DNA of 64,000 nt from assembly GCF_037154085.1 (NCBI RefSeq), contig NZ_JBANRM010000005.1, positions 62,001 to 126,000 on the forward strand. The letters run 5' to 3'. Positions within the stretch are counted from its first letter, which is position 1. Each line of letters starts with the position of its first letter. The stretch comes from Andeanibacterium fulvum (lineage in GTDB: Bacteria; Pseudomonadota; Alphaproteobacteria; Sphingomonadales; Sphingomonadaceae). Of the stretch, positions 51,714 through 59,482 are shown in pieces. A program made the translations under genes and the position numbers. The notes below the pieces were generated by a model. That model made no database searches. It saw nothing but the letters and a program-made list of their open reading frames with translations, and was not told the origin of the DNA.

Positions 51714-52331
51714 ATGGGCCTTTCGGCGGAATTATTGCGGCACGGGATCGACGAATTGTCCACCCGCGAACCAGGATTTGCCCGCGCGCGCGAAATCGCC
51801 GGATACCCCGAACCGCGCATCCGCCCGACCGGCTATGCCACCATGCTGCGCACCATCGTGGGCCAGCAGGTCAGCGTTGCCGCTGCGGCATCCATGTGGT
51901 CCAGGCTGGAAGCGCTGGTGGGAGCCGAGGTGCCGGTGGAGACGATCCTGGCCCAGGATTTCGACGCGCTGCGCGGCTGCGGCCTCTCGCGCCAGAAGCA
52001 ATCCTACATCCGCTCGCTATGCCAGCTCGTGGCCGATGGCGAACTCGATTTCGAAGCCCTGCCCGAAGATGACGAGGCCGCCATAGCCCAGCTCATCCAG
52101 ATCAAGGGCGTGGGCCGCTGGTCGGCCGAAATCTACCTGCTCTTCGCCGAGGGCCGGCCCGACATCTGGCCCGCGGGGGATCTGGCCGTTCAGGCCGGGA
52201 TCGGAAAAATCCTGCGCATGGATGCCCGGCCGAGCGAGAAGGAAGTACGGCTGCTGGCCGATCCCTGGCGCCCCCATCGCGGAGCCGCTGCCATCTTCAC
52301 CTGGCATTGCTACAACAACGCCGCGCTTTAG
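51714..52331 (+). CDS. DNA-3-methyladenine glycosylase II family protein (AlkA-like)
   Basis: A 205-residue helix-hairpin-helix DNA glycosylase that removes alkylated bases. The HhH motif is IQIKGVGRWSAEIYLLF around residues 129-144. The catalytic aspartate is Asp156 in IWPAGDLAVQAGIGK. MLRTIVGQQVSVAAAASMW is the conserved first helix. It is a short form without the N-terminal beta domain of Escherichia coli AlkA, closer to the compact 3-methyladenine glycosylases found in many alphaproteobacteria. The start is supported by GAGGA immediately upstream. Confidence 0.9.
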   Translation: MGLSAELLRHGIDELSTREPGFARAREIAGYPEPRIRPTGYATMLRTIVGQQVSVAAAASMWSRLEALVGAEVPVETILAQDFDALRGCGLSRQKQSYIRSLCQLVADGELDFEALPEDDEAAIAQLIQIKGVGRWSAEIYLLFAEGRPDIWPAGDLAVQAGIGKILRMDARPSEKEVRLLADPWRPHRGAAAIFTWHCYNNAAL

Positions 52332-52472
52332 GTTGCGTGGGCGAATGGGGATTTCCGCAATTCCCCGGAGCACCTGCAAGACCGGCCAGTCTGGTCACGA
52401 CGGCATTGTGGGCACTGGCTCGGTGGCACAACCATGAATGATGCTAGGTTCAACAAGGAGGGGAAGGACAAA

Positions 52473-52706
52473 ATGACGAAGCCAAGGCCTTGGCGCATGG
52501 AATTCGGTTTTGTGATTGGTCTGCTGATCGGCGCGTTGGCTTGGTGGAGCGCCTACGAGCCAGGGGCTGGCCTTTTTCAAAATGTGCAGTTGATCATCGT
52601 TCCGGCAGCTTTCGGAATATTCGTGGTCAGCCTTCGCAACAGGAGAAAGCGGGTTGGCCCCTATGACCCCGAGGTAGTTGCTCGAAACAAGGATGGGGTC
52701 GTGTGA
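52473..52706 (+). CDS. Small two-helix membrane protein, unknown function
   Basis: A 77-residue protein with two hydrophobic segments (FGFVIGLLIGALAWWSAY and LIIVPAAFGIFVVSL) separated by a short Gly-rich loop, and a basic tail (RNRRKRVGP), so both termini are probably cytoplasmic. ATG 52473 has AAGGA four bases upstream and is preferred over ATG 52434. Local base composition is lower in GC than the neighbours. No family is recognised and it stands alone. Confidence 0.6.
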   Translation: MTKPRPWRMEFGFVIGLLIGALAWWSAYEPGAGLFQNVQLIIVPAAFGIFVVSLRNRRKRVGPYDPEVVARNKDGVV

Positions 52707-52871
52707 TCAATTTCCGCTTCCCGCCCTATTTCAGCCTCCCGCTCCACGACACAACATGTCTGCAAAGCGGCCGCCTTTGTTCTCACGGCCCAGCCACGAA
52801 ATGTCTCCTGCTGACAGGGCTGTCAGCAGCCATTATGCCCTCCTCCCAAAGAAACGGGAGAGGAGCAGGAC

Positions 52872-53681
52872 ATGGCGCAGCGGGCGATCTTCATCACCGG
52901 GGGCGGCTCCGGCATTGGCAGGGCAATCGCGCGGCGGTTTGCCGCCGAGGGCTGGTTCATCGGCCTGGGCGATATCAACGAGGCGGGCATGGAGGAAACT
53001 GCCGGCATGCTGGCGGGCGGGACCTTCCGCTTCCGGTTCGACGTGCGCGAGCGCGATGCCTGGGACGAGGCGCTGCGTGGCTTCGCCAATGCCTCGGGCG
53101 GGCGGATCGACGTGCTGGCCAACAATGCGGGCGTGCCGCTGGCCGGGCCGCTGGCGGACCTCACCCGCGACGAGATCGACCGCACGCTCGACATCAATCT
53201 CAAGGCCGTGATCTATGGCGCGCAGGCGGCCTATCCCTGGCTGAAGGCCAGCGCGCCCGGCAGTTGCCTGCTCAACACAGCCAGCGCCGCCGCGCTTTAC
53301 GGCATGCCCAACCAGAGCATCTACGGCGCGACCAAGGCAGGTGTGCGTTCGCTCACCGAGACGCTGGACGGCGAATGGCAGGCAGACGGCATCCGCGTGC
53401 GCTCGCTGATGCCCAGCTTCATCGACACGCCCCTGCTGTCCCACGTGCCCAATTCGCGCAGCAATGTGCCGATCCGGCAGGTGGTGGCCGAAGCGGGCCT
53501 CGAATTCACCCCGGTGGAGGAAGTGGCCGACAATGCCTGGGCCGCCGTCCATGGCGACAGAGTGCACTATGTCGTGGGCAAGACCGCCCGGAAAATGCGC
53601 TTCGCCGCCAAATGGATGCCCGGAAAGCTGCGCCAGCGCGCCGCCCTGCTGAACAAGGCGCATGAGGATGCGGAGGGGTGA
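52872..53681 (+). CDS. Short-chain dehydrogenase/reductase
   Basis: A 269-residue classical SDR. The NAD(P)-binding motif TGGGSGIGRAIA is at residues 9-20, NNAGVPLAG at 84-92, and the catalytic set Ser138, Tyr151 and Lys155 in SIYGATKAG. Length and motifs are standard. The acidic residue at Asp34 (GLGDINEAG) suggests NAD(H) rather than NADP(H). Substrate unknown. GGAG and GGAC repeats upstream provide the ribosome site. A palindromic repeat follows the gene. Confidence 0.92.
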   Translation: MAQRAIFITGGGSGIGRAIARRFAAEGWFIGLGDINEAGMEETAGMLAGGTFRFRFDVRERDAWDEALRGFANASGGRIDVLANNAGVPLAGPLADLTRDEIDRTLDINLKAVIYGAQAAYPWLKASAPGSCLLNTASAAALYGMPNQSIYGATKAGVRSLTETLDGEWQADGIRVRSLMPSFIDTPLLSHVPNSRSNVPIRQVVAEAGLEFTPVEEVADNAWAAVHGDRVHYVVGKTARKMRFAAKWMPGKLRQRAALLNKAHEDAEG

Positions 53682-53692
53682 GTTGATCTGCG

Positions 53693-53720
53693 CGTCATCC
53701 CAGCTTTCGCTGGGATGACG
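53693..53720. repeat. Minimal CGTCATCCCAGC palindrome
   Basis: CGTCATCCCAGC at 53693-53704 and GCTGGGATGACG at 53709-53720 form a perfect 12-bp stem with a TTTC loop. It is the compact version of the element at 19898-19972. A lone half-copy of the TCCTGAGC-type repeat (TCCTTCGACAGGCTCAGGA) follows at 53766-53784. Confidence 0.9.
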
Positions 53721-53819
53721 ATTTGAGGGTACGTCAGGAAGGGGCCATGCCGGAAACTTGCGCGCGTCCTTCGACAGGCTCAGGATGGGCGACTGTAGGA
53801 GGGATTCCTCCAATGCGAT

Positions 53820-54110
53820 CTAGGCAATCTCGTCAATCGCCCGCGCCATCGCAATGTCGCGCGCCGAAAGGCCGCCGGAATCATGCGTGGTCAGCGTGAT
53901 TTCCACCCGGTTGTAGACATTGGCCCATTCGGGATGGTGATCCATCTTTTCCGCCAGCAGGGCCACGCGCGTCATGAAGGCGAAGGCTTCGCTGAAGTTG
54001 CGGAAGGCGAATTTCCGGGTGATTGCCGTCTTGTCGACATGCAGGTCCCAGCCCGGCAAGTGAGAGAGCGCTTCGATCCGTTCTCCGTCGGTCAGTTGCG
54101 GAATGGGCAT
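53820..54110 (-). CDS. phhB: Pterin-4a-carbinolamine dehydratase
   Basis: A 96-residue PCD/DCoH-family enzyme recycling pterin-4a-carbinolamine during phenylalanine hydroxylation, and possibly acting in other pterin metabolism. The catalytic histidine motif is EKMDHHPEWANVYNRVEITLTTHDSGGLSARD, which includes the family His-His-Pro and Trp residues. Length is typical. No phenylalanine hydroxylase gene lies next to it. It is divergent from ccmA. Confidence 0.94.
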   Translation of the reverse strand: MPIPQLTDGERIEALSHLPGWDLHVDKTAITRKFAFRNFSEAFAFMTRVALLAEKMDHHPEWANVYNRVEITLTTHDSGGLSARDIAMARAIDEIA

Positions 54111-54163
54111 GGCGCGGCTCCTCTGCTTGTCGCTTACCGGGCTTTCGCCTAAGCGGCTTGGCC

Positions 54164-54745
54164 ATGCAAGCGGCGCGTCTTTCAGCCAGCAATATTGCCT
54201 GCCGCCGGGGGGACCGGCTGCTGTTCACCGGACTGGGCTTTGCGCTCGGCCCGGGCGAGGCTTTGCAGGTGGCCGGCGCCAACGGCATCGGCAAGTCCAG
54301 CCTGCTGCGCATTCTGGCCGGCCTTGCCCGGCCCTATGCCGGCACCGTGGAACGCGAGGGTAACGTAGGCCTGGTCGATGAAAGGCTGGCGCTGGACGAG
54401 CATCTGCCGCTGGGCAAGGCGCTGGCCTTCTGGAGCGCGCTGGACGGCGAAGACGAGGCGCAGCGCGCGGCCGGGCTTGGCCTGTCGGAGCTGCTCGACG
54501 TGCCGGTGCGTTATCTCTCCACCGGGCAAAGGAAACGCGCGGCGCTGGCCCGGCTGCTGGGGCAGCAGGCCCCGATCTGGCTGCTGGACGAGCCGCTCAA
54601 CGGCCTCGACACCGATGCGGTGGCCTTGCTGATCCGGCTGACGGCGGAACATTGCGCAACAGGCGGCATTGCCATCGTCGCTTCGCACCAGAGCTTCGCG
54701 CTGGAGGGAATGCGCCAGCTTGCCTTGCAGGATTTCGTGCAATGA
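54164..54745 (+). CDS. ccmA: Heme exporter ATP-binding protein CcmA
   Basis: A 193-residue ABC ATPase of the cytochrome c maturation system I. Walker A GANGIGKSS is at residues 38-46 (the ANGxGKS form typical of CcmA), the signature is LSTGQRKRAALARL around 118-131, and Walker B is IWLLDEPLNGLD around 138-149. With CcmB it drives release of holo-CcmE from CcmCD. Its ATGA overlap with ccmB confirms the pairing. Other ccm genes are not in the window. Confidence 0.93.
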   Translation: MQAARLSASNIACRRGDRLLFTGLGFALGPGEALQVAGANGIGKSSLLRILAGLARPYAGTVEREGNVGLVDERLALDEHLPLGKALAFWSALDGEDEAQRAAGLGLSELLDVPVRYLSTGQRKRAALARLLGQQAPIWLLDEPLNGLDTDAVALLIRLTAEHCATGGIAIVASHQSFALEGMRQLALQDFVQ

Positions 54746-55401
54746 GCGGGCTGCTACGCCTGCTGCGCCGCGATCTGGCGGCCTTCATGCCCGGCGGACG
54801 GCGCGGCGGCACCTTGCTGCCGATCCTGTTCTTCCTCTCCGTGGCGATGCTCTATCCCTTTGCGGTGGGGCCGGATGCGCCGGTGCTGGCCCGTACGGGC
54901 GGCGGCGTGGCATGGATCGCGGCGCTGCTCGCGGCAATCCTGCCGCTGGACCGGCTGGTCGCGCCGGATCTGGAACAGGGTTTCTTCGATCAATGGGCGC
55001 TGCGCGGCATTTCGGAAGAACTGGTGATCGCCGTGCGCGTGCTGGCCCATTGGCTGAGCTTCGGCCCGCCGCTGATGCTCGCCGCCATTCCCGCCTCCGC
55101 TTTGCTGGGGATTGACGGGAAGACGCTCTACACAGTGGAACTCGGCCTGCTGGCGGGCACGCCCGGCCTTGCGGCCATCGGGGTGACCATCGCCGCGCTG
55201 ACCGCAGGCCTGCGCGCGGGAGCGGCGCTTTCGGGCCTGTTGCTGATCCCGCTGGCCGTGCCGCTGCTGATCTTCGGCGCGGGCGCGCTGTCCGTCGGCG
55301 GGGAAAGCGGCATTGCGCTGACCGCCGCGATCAGCCTGGTGTTGCTGGCCATTGCGCCTTTCGCAGGCGGCGCGGCAGTGAGGGCCTCGCGCGAGGGGTA
55401 G
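54742..55401 (+). CDS. ccmB: Heme exporter permease CcmB
   Basis: A 219-residue inner-membrane permease with about six helices. Family motifs are LLRLLRRDLAAFMPGGRRGGTLLPILFFLSVAMLYPFAVGP at the N-terminus, LDRLVAPDLEQGFFDQWALRGISEELVIAVRVLAHW, and SGLLLIPLAVPLLIFGAGAL near the C-terminus. It partners CcmA in cytochrome c maturation. It starts four bases inside ccmA. Confidence 0.92.
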   Translation: MSGLLRLLRRDLAAFMPGGRRGGTLLPILFFLSVAMLYPFAVGPDAPVLARTGGGVAWIAALLAAILPLDRLVAPDLEQGFFDQWALRGISEELVIAVRVLAHWLSFGPPLMLAAIPASALLGIDGKTLYTVELGLLAGTPGLAAIGVTIAALTAGLRAGAALSGLLLIPLAVPLLIFGAGALSVGGESGIALTAAISLVLLAIAPFAGGAAVRASREG

Positions 55402-55776
55402 CCTTCCCGAAGGAACTCTGGGCGCTCGCGCAGAGAGTATTTTCCTACACGGCCGAAATCTGGCTTATGTCTCGGGATGAGCCTTCGCCTTTCCGCCCTG
55501 CCCTCAGACCACGCAGCGCAGCGAGCCGCCGCCGGAAGGTCACAGCCGCTGACATGCTCTTTGCCAAAGGTCACACTCGCAAGAATGGGCAGCACGGCTT
55601 TACCGGCCCGATGCGGCACGACCGAACGGCAGGAAAACGGCTCGATTCCAAGCTTATCGGGTGATCTGAGCGCCAGGCACAGAGGCGCTTTCCGCCCCTC
55701 GGCGAAGGCGGAAAGTCACAAGTTTCGCTGGTCGTTCTGCGTCAACTTTCGGGCGCCGTCCGGCCCCCGCAACGCC
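55402..55776. other. Non-coding interval between ccmB and map
   Basis: No supported gene lies in these 375 bases, where ccmB and map converge. A 9-bp inverted repeat (CTTTCCGCC at 55688-55696, GGCGGAAAG at 55707-55715) could be a weak hairpin but has no T-run. Short open frames here are unsupported. Confidence 0.6.
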
Positions 55777-56604
55777 TCAGGCGTAAGGCGGCTGGTTCAG
55801 CCCCTTGGGGCTGGCCGTGAAAATCTCGCAGCCGGTTTCGGTGATGCCGATCGAATGTTCGAACTGCGCCGAAAGCGAACGGTCGCGCGTTACTGCAGTC
55901 CAGCCGTCGGACAGCATCTTGGCGCCCGGCTTGCCGAGGTTGATCATCGGCTCGATAGTGAAGAACATGCCGGGCTTGAGCACGGGGCCCGTCCCGGCGC
56001 GCGCGGCGTGGACCACTTCGGGCGCGTCATGGAACAGGCGGCCGAGGCCGTGGCCGCAGAATTCGCGCACCACGCCATAACGATGGCCTTCGGCATGGGC
56101 CTGGATCGCCGCGCCGATATCGCCCAGCCGCGCGCCCGGCTTCGCATGTTCGATGCCGATCATCAGGCACTCATAGGTCACGTCGATCAGGCGGCGGGCC
56201 TTCAACGGAGCATCGCCGGCGATATACATGCGGCTGGAATCGCCGTGCCAGCCATCGAGCAGCGGAGTGACGTCGATATTCAGGATATCGCCATCGCGGA
56301 TCACCTTGTCGCCCGGAATGCCGTGGCAGATCACGTTGTTGAGCGAGATGCAGCAGCTATGCGCATAGCCGCGATAGCCCATGGTGGCAGGCACCGCGCC
56401 GCCATCCAGCGTCATCTGGCGGACCACATCGTCCAACTCGCCCGTGGTGACGCCCGGCTTCACCAGATCGATCATCGCATCGAGGATTTCGGCGGCAAGG
56501 CGGCCAGCCTTGCGCATGCCTTCGAAGCCTTCCGGCCCATGGAGCTTGATCGTGCCGTCGCGCAGGACGGTCTCGTTTCCGGTAACGGTCTGGTATTCGG
56601 TCAT
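55777..56604 (-). CDS. map: Methionine aminopeptidase type I
   Basis: A 275-residue metalloprotease removing initiator methionine from nascent proteins. Metal ligands appear in the conserved blocks GDILNIDVTPLLDGWHGDSSRMY (two Asp), EFCGHGLGRLFHDAPEVVH (His), MFFTIEPMINLG (Glu) and SAQFEHSIGITETG (Glu). YRGYAHSCCISLNNVICHGIPG is the type I substrate region. The start may be 56604 or 56613; neither has a strong ribosome site. It is followed upstream by a large palindromic repeat. Confidence 0.95.
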   Translation of the reverse strand: MTEYQTVTGNETVLRDGTIKLHGPEGFEGMRKAGRLAAEILDAMIDLVKPGVTTGELDDVVRQMTLDGGAVPATMGYRGYAHSCCISLNNVICHGIPGDKVIRDGDILNIDVTPLLDGWHGDSSRMYIAGDAPLKARRLIDVTYECLMIGIEHAKPGARLGDIGAAIQAHAEGHRYGVVREFCGHGLGRLFHDAPEVVHAARAGTGPVLKPGMFFTIEPMINLGKPGAKMLSDGWTAVTRDRSLSAQFEHSIGITETGCEIFTASPKGLNQPPYA

Positions 56605-56647
56605 CCCGGCCATGTAGCGACTGCGGGCCGGAAATGCGAGTATTTAG

Positions 56648-56751
56648 CCCCCTCCTCTTCAGAGGAGGGGGTTGGGGGTGGTGGCGCGCATCACCGAAAC
56701 GGCGCTTTGCGCCACCACCACCCCTCGTTCCCCTCCTCTGAAGAGGAGGGG
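56648..56751. repeat. Large imperfect inverted repeat built from a smaller palindrome
   Basis: Each arm contains the 20-base palindrome CCCTCCTCTTCAGAGGAGGG or its close copy (CCTCCTCTGAAGAGGAGG). The arms then continue inward through GGGGGTGGTGGCGC on the left and GCGCCACCACCACCCC on the right. The unpaired centre is about 20 bases. This is a MITE-sized non-coding element between two genes on the minus strand (map and a lipoprotein gene). Confidence 0.85.
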
Positions 56752-56761
56752 AGGACCATGC

Positions 56762-57616
56762 TTATCGCATGATGCTGAACGAGGCCCGATATTGCGGCTT
56801 CACCACCTTCATCACAGCAGGGGTTACCGGCAGCGTCACTTCATAATCCCCTTCCGCATAGGGCCCGGCGGCATAGGGCGGCACGAGGAAGCCGATCCGG
56901 TCGAAGGTCTGGCCGTTGGAGGAACCCAGGATCACGGTGACGGAATCGAAGCCGATGCAGGCCGTCATCCAGTCATCCGCGCTGCGCACGATCTTCTCGC
57001 CGCGCTTTTCCTCGCGCTGTTTGTCGAGCGCATTGCAGAAGGCAGGCTGGGCCGCACCCTGCAGCGCCTCCATCGACGTGAAGAGCGAAAGCGGCTCCCG
57101 CGCCGTCTCCGCCTTCCGGTCCCACAACAGGCTGTCGAAATTGGTGTTGCCATGGGCGCCGCCGGTAAATTCCCAATGCGTGGCCGAAAGGCTCAGCCAG
57201 CCGGGCAGATCGGTCACCACCTGCCAGTTGGTGGAATAGCCATAGGCATGGAACGGATAGCCGCCGGTTTCGGCATCCTTGCGCCCGGCAATGGCGGAAC
57301 TTTCCGTCTCCGCCATGTCCTTCTTCGCCCGTTCTTCCAGCATGGCACGAAGGCCCGGAATGGCGTCGGCCTGCGCGGGGAAGGTATATTCGAAATCATA
57401 GGTTTCGTTCGCCTGGGCGATCTTGCGCGCCTCTGCCTGCGGCGTGGCGGAGGGAGATGCAGCAGGGCTGGCAGAGGGGGAAGCTGTTGCCGCTTCCTTC
57501 TCCCCGGCAGGGGGCGAAGCAGAGCAGCCCGCCAATGCGACACAGGCGGCAGACAAACAGGCGGCAGGCAACAGGGTGGCGGAAAGGGCACTGGCAATAG
57601 CGGAGCGGACAGCCAT
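56762..57616 (-). CDS. DUF3298/DUF4163-type lipoprotein
   Basis: A 284-residue predicted lipoprotein with lipobox ALAGC (Cys near residue 31), then a Ser/Pro/Ala-rich spacer. The N-terminal half of the globular part has YDFEYTFPAQADAIPGLRAML, DUF4163-like. The C-terminal half contains WLSLSATHWEFTGGAHGNTNFDSLLWDRK and the tail FLVPPYAAGPYAEGDYEVTLPVTPAV, typical of the DUF3298/RsiV-like domain. It resembles proteins related to peptidoglycan or lysozyme sensing, but function is unproven. GAGGGG eight bases ahead of ATG 57616 supports the start. It is divergent from the aminopeptidase gene. Confidence 0.82.
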   Translation of the reverse strand: MAVRSAIASALSATLLPAACLSAACVALAGCSASPPAGEKEAATASPSASPAASPSATPQAEARKIAQANETYDFEYTFPAQADAIPGLRAMLEERAKKDMAETESSAIAGRKDAETGGYPFHAYGYSTNWQVVTDLPGWLSLSATHWEFTGGAHGNTNFDSLLWDRKAETAREPLSLFTSMEALQGAAQPAFCNALDKQREEKRGEKIVRSADDWMTACIGFDSVTVILGSSNGQTFDRIGFLVPPYAAGPYAEGDYEVTLPVTPAVMKVVKPQYRASFSIMR

Positions 57617-57663
57617 CGAAATTTCCCCTCGCGGTTCGGCGGCAGGTGATGCAGATGGGATGC

Positions 57664-59049
57664 ATGATCGACAAGGACACATTGATCCAGCCTGACCGGG
57701 GGCAGAAAGCCACCGAAATTCACCTGATCGACAAGCAGGGCTTCGAAGCCTGGCTCAAGAAGCTCAACCCGGCCCAGCGCACGGCGGTGGAAGCGCAGAA
57801 ATTCACTGCCGGTGGATATCAGACCGTGATCGTGCCCGATGGAGACGGCTGGTTTGCCGCAGGCGGCGTGGCGAATACCGCATCGCTTTCAAGCTGGTGC
57901 CTCGCCAAGCTGGCCGAAGTGCTGCCCGCCGGAACCTATCGCCTGATGACCGGCGATCCCGGCCCCGCCCTGCATGGCTGGCAGACCGGGCAATATCGCT
58001 TCACCCGCTACCGCAGGGACAAGGAAGAAGAGGGCGACCGTATCCTGCTGACCAAGGGCGTGAAGGCGATCGAGCCTGCTCTGGCCGAAGCCCGTGCGGT
58101 GATGACCGTGCGCGATCTGGTCAACACTCCCGCCGAGGATATGGGCCCCGCCCAGATCGAGGCGGAAGTGGAAGCGCTCGCCAAGGCACATTCGGCCAAG
58201 GTCTCCGTCACCAAGGGTGACCGGCTGGAAAGCGAATTTCCCATGGTCAATGCCGTGGGCCGCGCCGCCAGCCGCCATCATGCCCCGCGCATGATCGAAC
58301 TGACCTGGGGCAACGAGAAAGCGCCGAAACTCGCACTGGTCGGCAAGGGCGTGTGCTTCGATTCCGGCGGGCTCGACATCAAGCCCGCGCGCGGCATGGC
58401 GCTGATGAAGAAGGACATGGGCGGTGCTGCCCACGCGCTGGCCCTTGCCGGGCTGGTGATGGAAGCGGGCCTCAACGTAAGGCTTCAAGTGCTGATCCCG
58501 GCCGTGGAGAACGCCGTGGCGGGCAATGCCTTCCGCCCGGGCGACATCCTCCGCTCCCGCAAGGGCCTGTCGGTGGAAATCGGCAATACCGATGCCGAAG
58601 GCCGCCTGATCCTGGCCGATGCGCTGGCGCTCGCTTCGGAAAGCGAGCCGGATTTGATCATCGATTTCGCGACCCTGACCGGCGCCGCGCGCGTCGCGCT
58701 GGGACCTGACCTGCCCGCCCTGATGGCCCGGCGCGAGGAAACCGCGCATGCCCTGATCGAAGCGGGCAAGGCGCATGATGACGCCGTGTGGCAATTGCCG
58801 CTGCACCCGGCCTATGCCGAATGGCTGAAGTCCGACGTGGCCGACCTCAACAACTCGCCAGACAATGGCTATGCCGGGGCGAGCGTGGCAGGCCTGTTCC
58901 TCGACAAATTCGTGGGCGAAGGCATCGACTGGGCTCACTTCGACACCTTTGCCTGGCGCCCCACGGCCAAGCCGGGCCGCCCCAAGGGCGGCGACGCGCT
59001 GGGCCTGCGTGCGGCATGGCACATGCTGAAGGCGCGCTATGCCGGGTGA
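57664..59049 (+). CDS. M17 leucyl aminopeptidase family protein
   Basis: A 461-residue dizinc aminopeptidase. The C-terminal catalytic domain carries ALVGKGVCFDSGGLDIKPARGM followed by KKDMGGAA (first metal ligands), and the M17 signature NTDAEGRLILADAL, containing the Asp/Glu ligands and the catalytic Arg. FATLTGAARVALG and SDVADLNNSPDNGYAGASVAGLFLDKFV follow. The N-terminal domain is shorter and divergent from PepA, so it belongs to the short leucyl aminopeptidase group. Starts at 57646, 57655 and 57664 are possible; the last one gives a conventional MIDKDTLIQP N-terminus. Cleaves N-terminal residues from peptides in the cytoplasm. Confidence 0.92.
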   Translation: MIDKDTLIQPDRGQKATEIHLIDKQGFEAWLKKLNPAQRTAVEAQKFTAGGYQTVIVPDGDGWFAAGGVANTASLSSWCLAKLAEVLPAGTYRLMTGDPGPALHGWQTGQYRFTRYRRDKEEEGDRILLTKGVKAIEPALAEARAVMTVRDLVNTPAEDMGPAQIEAEVEALAKAHSAKVSVTKGDRLESEFPMVNAVGRAASRHHAPRMIELTWGNEKAPKLALVGKGVCFDSGGLDIKPARGMALMKKDMGGAAHALALAGLVMEAGLNVRLQVLIPAVENAVAGNAFRPGDILRSRKGLSVEIGNTDAEGRLILADALALASESEPDLIIDFATLTGAARVALGPDLPALMARREETAHALIEAGKAHDDAVWQLPLHPAYAEWLKSDVADLNNSPDNGYAGASVAGLFLDKFVGEGIDWAHFDTFAWRPTAKPGRPKGGDALGLRAAWHMLKARYAG

Positions 59050-59125
59050 AACGACGGCAAATCTTGCCCCGAAGGCCCTTGCAGTCTAAGCGCGCGCGAA
59101 ATTCATCCAGCAGACGGACCCTTCG

Positions 59126-59482
59126 TTGAACGCCACCGCATCGACCTCAGACAATTCGAACCTGGGCCCCTTCGCCCTGACCGGCCCGGTTGCCAAGCCC
59201 GATCCGCGCACGGTTCCCCTGCGCGGCGACATTGCGCATGTTGCGCTGGCGGGCCGATATTTCGTGCCGCATTACGTCGTGCCGATGCCGCTGATGGTGT
59301 GCGACATGGGCGCGAACATGCGCGCCGAGGCCTCCGATGAATCCGAGATCGTCTATGACCTGTCGCCGGGTCAGCGCTTCGACGTGCTGGACAGCAATGC
59401 CACCTGGGCCTGGGGTTGCCTGGGCCCCGACGGTCCGGTCGGCTATGTGAAGACCAACGAATTGCTGGACCCGTTCGCATGA
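59126..59482 (+). CDS. Small SH3-domain-like protein
   Basis: A 118-residue protein without signal peptide. The second half fits a bacterial SH3 fold: MVCDMGANMRAEASDESEIVYDLSPGQRFDVLDSNATWAWGCLGPDGPVGYVKTNELL. The only start in frame is a TTG at 59126 with a weak ribosome site, so the exact N-terminus is uncertain. Its stop overlaps argC by four bases (ATGA), suggesting translational coupling. The combination with argC has no obvious explanation. Confidence 0.75.
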   Translation: MNATASTSDNSNLGPFALTGPVAKPDPRTVPLRGDIAHVALAGRYFVPHYVVPMPLMVCDMGANMRAEASDESEIVYDLSPGQRFDVLDSNATWAWGCLGPDGPVGYVKTNELLDPFA

